Source: Mucilaginibacter endophyticus
Lineage (GTDB): Bacteria; Bacteroidota; Bacteroidia; Sphingobacteriales; Sphingobacteriaceae
Length of the DNA: 64,000 nt
Assembly (NCBI RefSeq): GCF_003351025.1
Contig: NZ_QPCG01000005.1
Location: 1-64,000 of the forward strand
Direction: 5' to 3'
Shown piece after piece: positions 26,141 through 35,636 of this stretch (position 1 is its first letter; each line of letters opens with the position of its first letter). Both the position numbers and the translations under genes were made by a program. The notes under the pieces were generated by a model that was not told the origin of the DNA, made no database searches, and saw only the letters and a list, made by a program, of their open reading frames with translations.

Positions 26141-27226
26141 ATGGAAAAACTAAATCCCGGAATCCTTAAAACCAAGCAACATTTTGAAATTCTTGACGGC
26201 CTGCGGGGCGTAGCCGCAATAGCAGTAGTTACCTTCCATTTTATGGAGATTGCTTATAGCGACTATAGCAAGGATTTTATAGGTCATGGTTTCCTGGCGG
26301 TTGATTTTTTCTTTTGCCTTTCGGGCTTTGTAATTGGCTACGCTTATGATGACAGGATTGGGAAGATGGGTGTTATGGAGTTTTTTAAGTCGAGGCTGAT
26401 CAGGTTGCACCCGCTTGTTGTTATAGGATCAGTATTGGGTTTGTTAAGCTTTTTGTTTGATCCCTTCAGTACGCAGGCTATAACCCGGAGTGCAGGGAGT
26501 ATATTACTGTTATTTCTTAGTTCGGTATTAATGATTCCTAACGCCACAATGGACGAGCGGTATTTTAATCTCTTTGGTTTTAACGCGCCGTCATGGTCAT
26601 TGTTTTGGGAGTATATAGCTAACATTGTTTATGCGCTTGTGCTTTGTCGTCTTCACAGGCGTTATCTCATCATCCTTGCTGCAGTTTCAGCGGTTGGTAT
26701 TTGCTATGTGGCTGCGCATTCGGGTAATTTAATGGGCGGCTGGAGCGGTGGTACGTTTTGGGATGGTAGTGTACGTATAGCCTATTCCTTTACCGCGGGC
26801 TTGCTGGTTTACCGCTATAATCTCATCATTAAAAATAAGCTTGGTTTTATCGGGCTTTCTATTTTATTGATGCTGGCTTTTCTGTCGCCGTTCTCATCAT
26901 GGAACTGGCTTTCCGAGCCTTTCATAGTTATCATTTACTTCCCGTTAATGGTTTCGCTGGGAGCAGGTGCTGTTCTTAACAACGGCTTACGTAAAATATG
27001 TGTTTTTTCGGGAAATATCTCCTATCCCTTATACATGACCCACTATGCTGTGATGTGGGCGTTTGGCAATTATTTCGCGGCGCACAAACCCGATGCCCTT
27101 CACCTGGCATACATCATTATTCCCGGATTAATTGTATTGGTAGCATTTGCTTATCTTGTTATGAAGGTATACGACATCCCTTTGCGCCGCTATCTTACTG
27201 AAAAACGAAAACAGGCTATTAAGTAA
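26141..27226 (+). CDS. Acyltransferase-3 family membrane protein
   Basis: 361 residues from the ATG at 26141. The open frame extends to 25997, but the fold begins HFEILDGLRGVAAIAVVTFH, normally about 10-20 residues from the start. The catalytic His lies in VVTFHFME, and FFFCLSGFVIGY and FFKSRLIRLHP are family motifs. About ten transmembrane helices. These enzymes transfer acyl groups to sugars, lipids or secondary metabolites at the inner membrane. It stands alone, divergent from the CMD gene. Confidence 0.9.
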   Translation: MEKLNPGILKTKQHFEILDGLRGVAAIAVVTFHFMEIAYSDYSKDFIGHGFLAVDFFFCLSGFVIGYAYDDRIGKMGVMEFFKSRLIRLHPLVVIGSVLGLLSFLFDPFSTQAITRSAGSILLLFLSSVLMIPNATMDERYFNLFGFNAPSWSLFWEYIANIVYALVLCRLHRRYLIILAAVSAVGICYVAAHSGNLMGGWSGGTFWDGSVRIAYSFTAGLLVYRYNLIIKNKLGFIGLSILLMLAFLSPFSSWNWLSEPFIVIIYFPLMVSLGAGAVLNNGLRKICVFSGNISYPLYMTHYAVMWAFGNYFAAHKPDALHLAYIIIPGLIVLVAFAYLVMKVYDIPLRRYLTEKRKQAIK

Positions 27227-27412
27227 AAAGCAAGGTTTTTTGGTCATTAAATTAAAGGTTAAATAACGCGCCCTTTAGTGCAGGTTGATTTAAAACCTGT
27301 ATGTTTAAAATGCTGAAGAAGTGTTTTTTATACACCAAAAAGCGTTATTTTTACAAGTGGTTTTTTGCAGTTTTTCATTCATTTTGAGTGATATGCAGAA
27401 GGCTTTGGCACA

Positions 27413-28009
27413 ATGAGGAAAACGTTAGTTATTGGTTGGCTTGTTTTATTACTTGCTATTGTTGGCGCATTATTTTGGTATAATGAGTTGCAATATCAGT
27501 TGCCTACGCCGGTACCCGAAAACTATAAACCGGTAAAATCAGGTACAGTTGTTTCCATCAACCCAAGGCATTTTAAAGACCACAGCAAGCCTTTGTTTCT
27601 GCACTTTTTTAACCCCGGTTGCCCGTGCTCAAGGTTTAATGTTAAACAATTTAAAGCTATTGTTGAGCAGTATCGCGGGCGGGTAAACTTCGCTATCGTG
27701 ATCATGAGCAGCAAGCATTTTACCGAAAGCGAGATCCAGGACAAGTTTGGCATGAAACTACCTGTAATATTTGATCCTTCCATTGCCGAAGCCTGCGGGG
27801 TTTACTCCACACCACAGGTTGCGCTGATTGATACTGAGAATAAATTATACTATCGTGGCAATTATAATATAAGCCGTTACTGTACCGATGAGAAGACGAG
27901 CTTTGCCAAAATAGCAATTAACGGTTTACTTAGTAACAATACCCGACTCACATTTAATAAATTGGCGCTAATATCATATGGCTGTCGATTGCCCGATTGT
28001 CATAATTAA
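27413..28009 (+). CDS. Membrane-anchored thioredoxin-like protein
   Basis: 198 residues. An N-terminal hydrophobic anchor (about 4-23) precedes a thioredoxin-like fold with FFNPGCPCSRFNVKQF (a CPC redox motif) and a cis-Pro in GVYSTPQVALID. The pattern fits the DUF6436/AhpC-TSA-like group. It is probably periplasm-facing. The hybrid kinase gene follows after 23 bp, so the two may be co-transcribed. Confidence 0.8.
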   Translation: MRKTLVIGWLVLLLAIVGALFWYNELQYQLPTPVPENYKPVKSGTVVSINPRHFKDHSKPLFLHFFNPGCPCSRFNVKQFKAIVEQYRGRVNFAIVIMSSKHFTESEIQDKFGMKLPVIFDPSIAEACGVYSTPQVALIDTENKLYYRGNYNISRYCTDEKTSFAKIAINGLLSNNTRLTFNKLALISYGCRLPDCHN

Positions 28010-28032
28010 CATACCCCTAAGTTCAAATAATA

Positions 28033-30294
28033 GTGACTGCAGCTATAGCTCATAACATTAACTTCCAAACCGAGATCAAGGATCGCTCAGACCGGTTGAT
28101 GGATTACTTCCTGCCTGTGCATTTTGCGGTTGGGTTGGCGCTGGCCTTCTTTTATGATACCTGGCTTATAGCCTGTGGCGTTGGTGGCCTTTGCCTGCTG
28201 GCTTATTATACCGCTAAAATTGCCCTGCCTCAATCATCGCTATATCAATATGTATTGGCCTCGGTGCTCGGCATTTTTATGGCCCAGTATATATACCAAA
28301 TGCACGGTATGTTTGAAATGCACTTTTTTGCCTTTATTTCAAGCGCGTTGCTCATCACTTATCAAAACTGGAAACTACAAATTCCTCTGTTGATAGTGGT
28401 TATTATCCATCATGCTACTTTTAGCTATTTGCAGGATATAGGGTATGGTAATATATTTTTCACCCAACTCAATTACTTCGATCTCCAAACATTCATTATC
28501 CACGTATTGCTTACCGGGGTAATCATGTTTATATGCGGGCTGTGGGCATACCAGTTGCGTAAATACAACGAATTAAGGATAATACAAACGCTGCAAATGG
28601 CCGATCTGCAGCGTGAAGCACAGCTATCGCTGGAGCGGAAGCATAATGAGGAGGTTTTGGCAGCGGCAAATAAAGAGTTGAACCATTCAAATCTCGAACT
28701 TCAAAAAGCACGCCTCGCGGCCGATCAGGCCAACCAGGAGAAAAGTATTTTCCTGGCTACCATGAGCCACGAGATCCGTACGCCTATGAACGGGGTTATC
28801 GGTATGTCGGCCTTGCTGAATGAAACCGAGCTTAATGATGAGCAGCGGATGTTTACCGAAACCATCATCAATTGTGGCGAAACATTGATCCATGTGATTA
28901 ATAATATCCTTGATTTTTCCAAGATAGAAGCGGGCAGCCTTGATCTTGAACAGGACGATTTTAACCTGAGGCAGAGCATTGAGGATGTAATGGATATGTT
29001 TGCCGTTAAAGCCGGACAAATGGGGCTCGATCTGGTTTATGAAATTGATGAAGATGTTTCTCCAAATATCATTGGCGATCCGCTGCGCCTTAAACAGGTA
29101 CTTATCAATCTTGTAAATAACGCCATTAAGTTTACCGAAAAAGGAGAGGTTGGTATCAGGGTAAGTTGTGTTGAAAGGCAACCTGACGGTTTGCTGAAAC
29201 TGGGCTTTGATGTTTGGGATACGGGCATTGGTATCCCGAAAGATAAACTGCACCGACTGTTTCGCGCGTTTTCACAGGTTGATTCATCCACTACACGTAA
29301 ATACGGTGGTACCGGTTTGGGCTTGGCAATTTGTCAAAAGCTGGTGACGCTCATGGGCGGTACTATCGGGGTTAAAAGCATACCCGGTGTAGGAGCGAAG
29401 TTTTCCTTTACCATTAATGCCTACCCGGGTGAGGCATCGCAACAGCATACATCTGGCTTTGACCTCAGTGAATTAGAAGGGAAGAAAATATTGGTGGTTG
29501 ATGATAACCAAACCAACCTTTCTATCCTGGAACGCCAGTTTGATAACTGGAACCTTAAAGCCATAACCGCCGAATCAGCTGCTGAGGCATTAGTGATACT
29601 CCAAAAAAGTAAGGATATTGAACTGGTTATTACCGATATGCACATGCCGGTGATGGATGGCGCTATGCTGGCTAAGGTGATTAAGGAGGGCTATAGCCAT
29701 TTACCGATCATATTATTAAGCTCAGTAGGTGAAGACTTTATAAAGGATCAGCGCTCACTCTTCACTTCTATCATGAACAAGCCTATCAAACAACAGGTGC
29801 TTGGTAAACAGGTTTTCATGGCGCTTAGAAATAACTCGACTCCAACAGAAGACAAGCAGGCTAAAACCAAACTTTCGGTAGATTTTAGCGATAAGTATCC
29901 GTTCAGGATTCTCATTGCCGAAGATAATGAGGTTAACCAGCACGTTATTAAGCACATCTTAAGTAAAATGGGCTATAAGCCGGGTATAGCTAAAAATGGC
30001 ATTGACGCCATTGAAGCCCTGTACCAGGACGATTATGGATTGATATTAATGGATATGCAGATGCCTGTTATGGACGGGCTGGAAGCTACCCGGGTTATCC
30101 GGAAAGATGGCGTTAAACAACCGGTTATTATAGCACTCACCGCTAATGCCATGACCGGCGACGAGCAGGAATGTTTACAGGCCGGCATGAATGATTACCT
30201 GAGCAAACCGGTAAAATTGGATGAGCTGATGAACAAGCTATCCAAATGGTATACAGTGGTCAATAATAAAGCGATATCCCGTTCGGAAGTCTAA
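28033..30294 (+). CDS. Hybrid sensor histidine kinase with two receiver domains
   Basis: 753 residues from a GTG start (28033); the next ATG is at residue 23, inside what looks like conserved sequence. About six transmembrane helices (20-180) contain His residues (MHGMFEMHFF; VIIHHATF). A coiled coil (190-235) follows, then HisKA (FLATMSHEIRTPMNG), HATPase (LINLVNNAIKFTEKGEVG; DTGIGIP; GGTGLGLAI), receiver 1 (VVDDNQTN; Asp in VITDMHMPVMDG; MNKP) and receiver 2 (IAEDNEVNQ; Asp in LILMDMQMPVMDG; YLSKPV). There is no DNA-binding output, so the phosphate probably goes to a separate HPt or regulator. Confidence 0.93.
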   Translation: MTAAIAHNINFQTEIKDRSDRLMDYFLPVHFAVGLALAFFYDTWLIACGVGGLCLLAYYTAKIALPQSSLYQYVLASVLGIFMAQYIYQMHGMFEMHFFAFISSALLITYQNWKLQIPLLIVVIIHHATFSYLQDIGYGNIFFTQLNYFDLQTFIIHVLLTGVIMFICGLWAYQLRKYNELRIIQTLQMADLQREAQLSLERKHNEEVLAAANKELNHSNLELQKARLAADQANQEKSIFLATMSHEIRTPMNGVIGMSALLNETELNDEQRMFTETIINCGETLIHVINNILDFSKIEAGSLDLEQDDFNLRQSIEDVMDMFAVKAGQMGLDLVYEIDEDVSPNIIGDPLRLKQVLINLVNNAIKFTEKGEVGIRVSCVERQPDGLLKLGFDVWDTGIGIPKDKLHRLFRAFSQVDSSTTRKYGGTGLGLAICQKLVTLMGGTIGVKSIPGVGAKFSFTINAYPGEASQQHTSGFDLSELEGKKILVVDDNQTNLSILERQFDNWNLKAITAESAAEALVILQKSKDIELVITDMHMPVMDGAMLAKVIKEGYSHLPIILLSSVGEDFIKDQRSLFTSIMNKPIKQQVLGKQVFMALRNNSTPTEDKQAKTKLSVDFSDKYPFRILIAEDNEVNQHVIKHILSKMGYKPGIAKNGIDAIEALYQDDYGLILMDMQMPVMDGLEATRVIRKDGVKQPVIIALTANAMTGDEQECLQAGMNDYLSKPVKLDELMNKLSKWYTVVNNKAISRSEV

Positions 30295-30300
30295 CATTTT

Positions 30301-31419
30301 TTATAATTCCAGTTCCAACTGGTCGCCGGGCCCAAGCTCACGGTCATCGCGCTGCTTAACCTGCAGCTCGCCAAAGTTTGAAAGTGAAATACCCAGCAGG
30401 CGTACTTTTACATCGTCAACGCCGGTAGCAGCCATGAGTTGTTTGGCCGTATTGCTGATGGTTTCAAGATCGTTTACAGGCGTTTGGAACGATTGATTTC
30501 TGGTGATCTGTTTAAAATTGTGATATTTTACTTTGAGGGTGATGGTACGGCCCTTCAACTCATATTTAAGCAGGCGATTGTGTACCGTTACTGCTATCTT
30601 ATCAAGTTCAGCCTCCATCTCCTCCAGGGTAGTTAAATCATAAGCAAAGGTATCTTCAGCACCCAGTGATTTGGTTTCACGATGTGGCTGTACTTCGCGG
30701 TTATCGATGCCTCGTACTATCTGATAGTAAAATTTGCCTACCTTCCCAAAGTGACGGGTAAGTTCACTTTCTTCCAGTCGTTTAAGATCGGCGCCGGTAT
30801 GCAGACCCATTTGTTTCATTTTTTGAGCAGTTACTTTTCCCACGCCAAAAAACTTTTCGACAGGCAGTTGCTCCATAAAGTTTTCGATGCTTGAAGGGCC
30901 GATGAATTTAAGTCCGTCCGGCTTATTGATATCTGATGCTATTTTAGCCACAAACTTATTGATGGATACGCCTGCCGAGGCGGTAAGCTGCAGCTCATCC
31001 TTAATAGCCTGTTTAATGAGTTTGGCTATCTCAATGGCCGAACCAATATCCTGCTTGTCGTTTGTTACATCCAGATAAGCTTCATCCAAGGAAAGTGGTT
31101 CGATCAGATCGGTATAGCGACTAAATATTTCACGGATATGTTGTGATGCTTCCCGGTAAACATTAAACCGGGGGCGTACAAACAAAGCATGCGGACAAAG
31201 CTGTAAAGCTTTTTTTGATGACATTGCCGACCGTATTCCAAACTTCCTGGCCTCATAACTTGCTGTTGCAACCACGCCGCCACGCCCTTCGGGCAAACCG
31301 CCAACAACCAGCGGCTTCCCCCGGTATTCCGGAAAATCCCGCTGCTCAACCGACGCGTAAAATGCATCCATATCAATATGGATAATTTTACGATGTGTAT
31401 TGGACGATTGCTCCGTCAT
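30301..31419 (-). CDS. dinB: DNA polymerase IV (Y family)
   Basis: 372 residues. Catalytic acids are in IIHIDMDAFYASVEQRD and in EPLSLDEAYLDVT. The helix-hairpin-helix thumb (FFGVGKVTAQKMKQMG) and little finger are complete. The C-terminus ends GDQLELEL; a QLxLF-type clamp-binding peptide is plausible there but not exact. It converges on the hybrid kinase with a 6-bp gap. Confidence 0.95.
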   Translation of the reverse strand: MTEQSSNTHRKIIHIDMDAFYASVEQRDFPEYRGKPLVVGGLPEGRGGVVATASYEARKFGIRSAMSSKKALQLCPHALFVRPRFNVYREASQHIREIFSRYTDLIEPLSLDEAYLDVTNDKQDIGSAIEIAKLIKQAIKDELQLTASAGVSINKFVAKIASDINKPDGLKFIGPSSIENFMEQLPVEKFFGVGKVTAQKMKQMGLHTGADLKRLEESELTRHFGKVGKFYYQIVRGIDNREVQPHRETKSLGAEDTFAYDLTTLEEMEAELDKIAVTVHNRLLKYELKGRTITLKVKYHNFKQITRNQSFQTPVNDLETISNTAKQLMAATGVDDVKVRLLGISLSNFGELQVKQRDDRELGPGDQLELEL

Positions 31420-31589
31420 GGTGATGAAAGCAAATATAGGCGGGTTGCAGGCTTATAGCAAAGTATAGATGTCGGTGAACCCAAACAGAGGTAAGCATCC
31501 ACGCTTGCATTACGAATCTTTCTTAACTCACATTCTTTGCAGGCCATAAATGCTGAAGATGAAAGTAGCCTGAAAAACAAATAAAAACC

Positions 31590-31685
31590 ATGTCATTGCG
31601 AGCGAAGCGTGGCAATCTCGTAGCCAATGTATGTCCGACCTGCATAGCTACGAGATTGCTTCGTCGTCCCTCCTCGCAATGACAT
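31590..31685. repeat. Dispersed palindromic repeat A, copy 1
   Basis: Bounded by ATGTCATTGCGAG and CTCGCAATGACAT, with an inner pair GCAATCTCGTAGC/GCTACGAGATTGC. Further copies are at 38980-39024 (short) and 41972-42076. The rest of the 385-bp gap 31420-31804 holds nothing else recognisable. Confidence 0.88.
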
Positions 31686-31804
31686 AGTTTTTTGCACAAA
31701 CGTTCCCAACAATCCATTCTCTTTCCAGCACATTTGGTTGCGAGCAAGTGCAAAGTTTTTGTCCATGGTTCAATCGAAAGACGCTTGAGCATGCAAAGGA
31801 GAAA

Positions 31805-32362
31805 CTAACTCTCCGTATCCCCAGGCAAAAACCTAAGCTTTTGCTGAAAATACATATCCCAGCTATGCTGTTGCTTACGATCGGTCATATGAACCGTATC
31901 CTCGTCGTAATCTGCATTGAGCTGTTTGTATTTGGCATCGATGCGGTTAAAGATAGACATAGCCTCGTAGTTGTAGTTATTGCTGAAGCGGGTGCGGCTT
32001 ACTATGCGTAACAATTCCTGCTGCTCTAAAAAAGCGATAGTATAATGCCCTTGCTCATGTTTTAAGATCTCGGTCATTTGCTGAGGGGTACTAACCCGGC
32101 TCCTGTCCAGCCACGATTTGTTGTTATTAAGGATAAGCCTGATATTAAAATTAAGCCGGTAGCCCCCGCCCTCACGCCGGGCCTGGTAGCGGTAATCGAT
32201 GGTGCAGTTTGTATAAGCAACAACGCCGCCGGCATTAGCCCGCGGCGTTCCCCAAAAATCATTGGCAGTAAGCTGATGAAATGATTGCGCCGAAGCCGAC
32301 GTGATCACTGCAAAAAAACACATGGCCGTTAGGCCTATCCCTTTCACTATATTTCTTTTCAT
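31805..32362 (-). CDS. DUF922-family secreted putative Zn protease
   Basis: 185 residues with a signal peptide (1-25, ending ASAQ). The DUF922 motif EILKHEQGHYTIAFLE contains HEQGH, an HExxH-like metal site where E is followed by QGH. It lies 25 bp downstream of the SPFH gene on the same strand. Protease activity is inferred from the motif only. Confidence 0.87.
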   Translation of the reverse strand: MKRNIVKGIGLTAMCFFAVITSASAQSFHQLTANDFWGTPRANAGGVVAYTNCTIDYRYQARREGGGYRLNFNIRLILNNNKSWLDRSRVSTPQQMTEILKHEQGHYTIAFLEQQELLRIVSRTRFSNNYNYEAMSIFNRIDAKYKQLNADYDEDTVHMTDRKQQHSWDMYFQQKLRFLPGDTES

Positions 32363-32387
32363 TTAAAAAAATGGCGGTTTTAAACTT

Positions 32388-33335
32388 TTACTTTTTGACG
32401 TTGTCGGTATGTAAAAGGTTTAAGGCCATCATTTCTTTTAACGTATGTTGCATCTGATCGGTTGAGCCATCAAGGAAAATAACATTCCCTTTTGAGTTTT
32501 CCGAGAAGTGTTTGATGGATTCTGTCCACATGGTGAACAAAATCACCGAGGTATCCATATTAGCTTCGGCCATTTCTTTGGCGGCTACGGTCATACCACG
32601 CGCAACCTCCTCACGGAACAGCGCTATACCCTGACCTCGTAATTGTGCTGCCTCACGCTCGGCCTGTGCCGATATTTTGATGGCGTTACCCTCCGCCTCT
32701 GCGGCCTTGGTTTTGGTGATGAGCAAGGCCTGTCCTTCGTTTTCGGCAGCGGCTTTCAGGTTGTTTGATGCCACAACCTGGCTCATGGATTTCATGATCA
32801 CATCGTCAAAAGTAATATCATTTAATTGCAGGTCTTGCAGGTGGTAGCCCCAACCTTCCAGTATCACGTCCAGTTGTTCCTTTACGTGCTCAACAATATC
32901 GCGGCGCAGTATCAATACTTCGCTTTGGCGTTTGGTAGCTACAAAGGCGCGGATGGATCCTTCAACGGTGCGGATGAGGGCCTGCATCAGGTTACGTTCG
33001 TCGACAAATTTAAAAGCTACGTTTTTAATGGTTTCTTCCTGTTGATCCAGAACTGAGTAAAGCAGCATCGCCTTAAAGTAAACATTAGCCTGATCATAAG
33101 TTACGGCCTGGAACTCCAGCTCGACAGAGCGGTTTTGGATAGAGATCTTGGAGTAGATGTTTTCGATGAAAGGGATCTTGAAATTTAACCCCGGAGTAAG
33201 GATGCGGCGGTACTTGCCAAATACGGTGATAACTACTATTGTGCCCTGTTTTACAGACACAAACGAAGTAAAAATGGTAATAAGGATAACAACAAAAATG
33301 ATTATTGTTACCAATGATCCAACTGATTCGGGCAT
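32388..33335 (-). CDS. SPFH/Band-7 (stomatin-like) membrane protein
   Basis: 315 residues. An N-terminal membrane anchor (about 8-27) precedes the SPFH domain (GTIVVITVFGKYRRILTPGL; IQNRSVELEF) and an Ala/Glu-rich coiled coil (KTKAAEAEGNAIKISAQAER). Such proteins form oligomeric membrane scaffolds, often with proteases. The DUF922 gene downstream may be a functional partner, but this is inference. Confidence 0.92.
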   Translation of the reverse strand: MPESVGSLVTIIIFVVILITIFTSFVSVKQGTIVVITVFGKYRRILTPGLNFKIPFIENIYSKISIQNRSVELEFQAVTYDQANVYFKAMLLYSVLDQQEETIKNVAFKFVDERNLMQALIRTVEGSIRAFVATKRQSEVLILRRDIVEHVKEQLDVILEGWGYHLQDLQLNDITFDDVIMKSMSQVVASNNLKAAAENEGQALLITKTKAAEAEGNAIKISAQAEREAAQLRGQGIALFREEVARGMTVAAKEMAEANMDTSVILFTMWTESIKHFSENSKGNVIFLDGSTDQMQHTLKEMMALNLLHTDNVKK

Positions 33336-33429
33336 GGTTCGGTTTATTATGTTTAGAATAAAAGTAGCATTAATTATTGGTGTGCTATTTGTTTTTTAAA
33401 AAATGCTCATAAAAAACAGCGCACCTATC

Positions 33430-33618
33430 ATGAACTTAAAACGAACATTCGGAACGATATTGAGCGTGCTTGGTATCATTGGTCTGATATACACAGGCAT
33501 AGCTATTATAAACCACAGCGCTCAGGTAACCACTATGGTGGTAATAGGAATCATTTCGCTCATATTTTTCTCAACAGGTATTGGCCTGGTAAAAAATACT
33601 AAAGATGAAGCGGCTTAA
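33430..33618 (+). CDS. Small two-helix membrane protein
   Basis: 62 residues from the ATG at 33430 (an in-frame ATG at 33403 adds 9). Two hydrophobic helices (about 6-26 and 34-53) are separated by a short polar turn; the tail is KNTKDEAA. I have an impression of similar short proteins in Sphingobacteriaceae; function unknown. It diverges from the SPFH gene. Confidence 0.68.
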   Translation: MNLKRTFGTILSVLGIIGLIYTGIAIINHSAQVTTMVVIGIISLIFFSTGIGLVKNTKDEAA

Positions 33619-33643
33619 ATAGCCGGATTCAGGCTGTACAATT

Positions 33644-33780
33644 GACTCGCCCGGTCTGCGCTTCGCTGTACCACCCTCTCTCCGGCTTCGCCGCAAAGAG
33701 GAAATAGAAATAAAAAGACAGAGCCCCTCTTTACGCTTGCGTAGAGAGGGGTGACAAGCGTAGCGATGTCGGGGTGAGTT
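33644..33780. repeat. 137-bp inverted-repeat element
   Basis: Imperfect terminal inverted repeats of about 38 bp: GACTCGCCCGGTCTGCG on the left matches AACTCACCCCGACATCG read from the right, both running into ACC(A/C)CTCTCT. It has no coding capacity and looks like a MITE. The 13-bp word CCGGATTCAGGCT occurs on both sides (33623-33635 and 33836-33848). Confidence 0.78.
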
Positions 33781-33812
33781 AATACGGCACCCACTTCTTG
33801 CCCCTTTCCTGT

Positions 33813-34967
33813 TTATAAATTCTCGCTCTGAATAACCGGATTCAGGCTAATCTCCCCGGTGTCGGATATTATCAAGCCTGCATCGGGGAAGTCGGTTTCA
33901 GTAAGTTGTTTGATCCGGACGGCGGCCCGGTTGAGCGAATCAAGCCCCAGGCCTTTGTCATGTGCTTGCCTCAGGGATATAATGCGGCCATTCAGAAACT
34001 CCCCTTTTTTATTTAGTTTCACTTTTAGTAAAGGAGCCAACCCACAAACACCTGCCACGCTCACACTTTTATAAGTACAGAAATTACCGAGACTATAAGC
34101 GATGAGCCGGTTTTTATAAACCTCCATTGCGCGGCTCACATGCGGGCCATTACCTAATATGATATCGGCACCCGCGTCAATGGCGTTATGCGCAAAGGCA
34201 TGCACATCTCCACGTTTTTCGCTGATGAATGATTCCATGGCAAAAGGTACGTGCTCATAGTCCACACCTTCACCGCCACCATGAAAAGATACGATGACAA
34301 TATCACATCGCTGTTTCAGTTCGCTGATGATACGGGTAGCGTTTGTTAGGTTGAGGATAGGCAGGGTATTAGCATTGGGAGCAAAGGCACAAAAACCATA
34401 CTTAACACCATTACGTTCAAATACGGTTGATGGATGGCTAAGCAAGCCGCCATAATTAATGCCTATGCTATCGAGTACGCGAGTGGTACTCATGCGGCCG
34501 GTGTCACCAAAATCGCCGATGTGGTTATTAGCCAGGCTAAGTAGGTTAAACCCTGCATCTTTAAAAACGCCGGCATAGGCTGTCGGCATCCTGAATAAGT
34601 AAGCTTTACTGCGTTGATGCAATTTATAGTGGGCAGGGTTACCCCCGTCAAGCAAACTTCCTTCAAGGTTACCAAATGTTACATCGGCATTTCTCAGTTC
34701 GTCGGCTATAACAGTAAAGCTGTTTTTGGCGCTATCCGGTGGGAGGGTATAATCATTAGGGTATGATGTTCCAAGCATCATGTCGCCAACGGCAGCTATA
34801 GATATAGCATCATGATTAACAACAACTGCAGGTTTGGCAATTGCGGCGGTGGTATCGGGTTTAGGTTTAGGAGCAGGCGCCAGTATTTGTTTTTTATTGG
34901 GCGGGTGATTACACGCCTGTAAAAACAGCGCCAGGCAGGCTGCTGTAAGCAATAAATGAAATTTCAT
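33813..34967 (-). CDS. CapA/PGA_cap-family lipoprotein
   Basis: 384 residues. Lipoprotein signal with lipobox LQAC (Cys about 19), a Pro/Lys linker, then the metallophosphatase-like CapA fold: SIAAVGDMMLGTSYP, VTFGNLEGSLLDGG, LSLANNHIGDFG, VSFHGGGEG, GADIILGNGPHV. CapA proteins are linked to polyglutamate or capsule export and related periplasmic hydrolysis; no cap synthesis genes are nearby, so the role is open. A terminator ends 4 bp before the ATG. Confidence 0.91.
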   Translation of the reverse strand: MKFHLLLTAACLALFLQACNHPPNKKQILAPAPKPKPDTTAAIAKPAVVVNHDAISIAAVGDMMLGTSYPNDYTLPPDSAKNSFTVIADELRNADVTFGNLEGSLLDGGNPAHYKLHQRSKAYLFRMPTAYAGVFKDAGFNLLSLANNHIGDFGDTGRMSTTRVLDSIGINYGGLLSHPSTVFERNGVKYGFCAFAPNANTLPILNLTNATRIISELKQRCDIVIVSFHGGGEGVDYEHVPFAMESFISEKRGDVHAFAHNAIDAGADIILGNGPHVSRAMEVYKNRLIAYSLGNFCTYKSVSVAGVCGLAPLLKVKLNKKGEFLNGRIISLRQAHDKGLGLDSLNRAAVRIKQLTETDFPDAGLIISDTGEISLNPVIQSENL

Positions 34968-34971
34968 TATA

Positions 34972-35002
34972 AAAAAAATCCCCTCATTGAGGATGAGGGG
35001 AC
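34972..35002 (-). terminator. Terminator of the NlpC/P60 gene, abutting the capA-like start
   Basis: On minus, TCCCCTCAT pairs with ATGAGGGGA and is followed by eight Ts, which stop 4 bp before the ATG at 34967. Either the downstream gene starts its RNA inside the stem or its expression depends on read-through. Confidence 0.8.
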
Positions 35003-35030
35003 TAAATTAGTTTATTTATTTCAAAATCGT

Positions 35031-35636
35031 TTAGTTCTTGCTTTCGTCTACGTCGTCGCCCATATCGTTGTTACCCGTGGATGCCGAACCTTTAAACTCA
35101 TCTTTAAACGAAGCTAACAACCTGCCGCCTTTATAAAAGAAACGGCTGTAATAAGCATCATCCAAGCTGCTGATTGCAACACCTCTTGATGAGGCATGAG
35201 CAAATTTATTATTGCCCAGGTAAATACCAACGTGCGAAATGCTGCGGCTGTGAATCTTAAAGAAAACCAGATCGCCTTCTTTTAACTCGTCTTTAGCAAC
35301 AGGATTAACCATGCTGAAAATATCGCGTGAGTTACGTTTGATGTCAAGGTTAAAAACTTCGCTGTATAGTTCTTTTGTAAATGCCGAACAGTCGATACCT
35401 CTTCTTGAGCTTCCGCCAAAGTGGTAAGGGGTACCAATCCAATCATATACAAAGTGAAAGAGTTTCATGTTTGAGGTGGCAGATAAAGCAACTCCCATAA
35501 TTTGGGAAAAGTATGCTTTACCTAAACTTTCCTGATCGTCTTTGTTGTCATCACTGGTGCTTGGGGCACTTTTTGTTTGAGCTTGTGAAGCTACGACGCT
35601 GAAAAGTAAGGCAATAGCCAGGGCAAATTTCTTCAT
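35031..35636 (-). CDS. NlpC/P60 (C40) peptidoglycan endopeptidase
   Basis: 201 residues with a signal peptide (1-19, ending SQAQ). Catalytic Cys is in RRGIDCSAFTKELY, His in SISHVGIYLGNNKFAHAS, with GDLVFF between, the usual order. It cleaves cell-wall stem peptides in the periplasm. The tail is acidic and low-complexity. Confidence 0.93.
   Translation of the reverse strand: MKKFALAIALLFSVVASQAQTKSAPSTSDDNKDDQESLGKAYFSQIMGVALSATSNMKLFHFVYDWIGTPYHFGGSSRRGIDCSAFTKELYSEVFNLDIKRNSRDIFSMVNPVAKDELKEGDLVFFKIHSRSISHVGIYLGNNKFAHASSRGVAISSLDDAYYSRFFYKGGRLLASFKDEFKGSASTGNNDMGDDVDESKN

Noticed and set aside
31523..31792. 89-codon open frame on the minus strand
   Set aside because: It is mostly repeat A read in one frame, with no family match.
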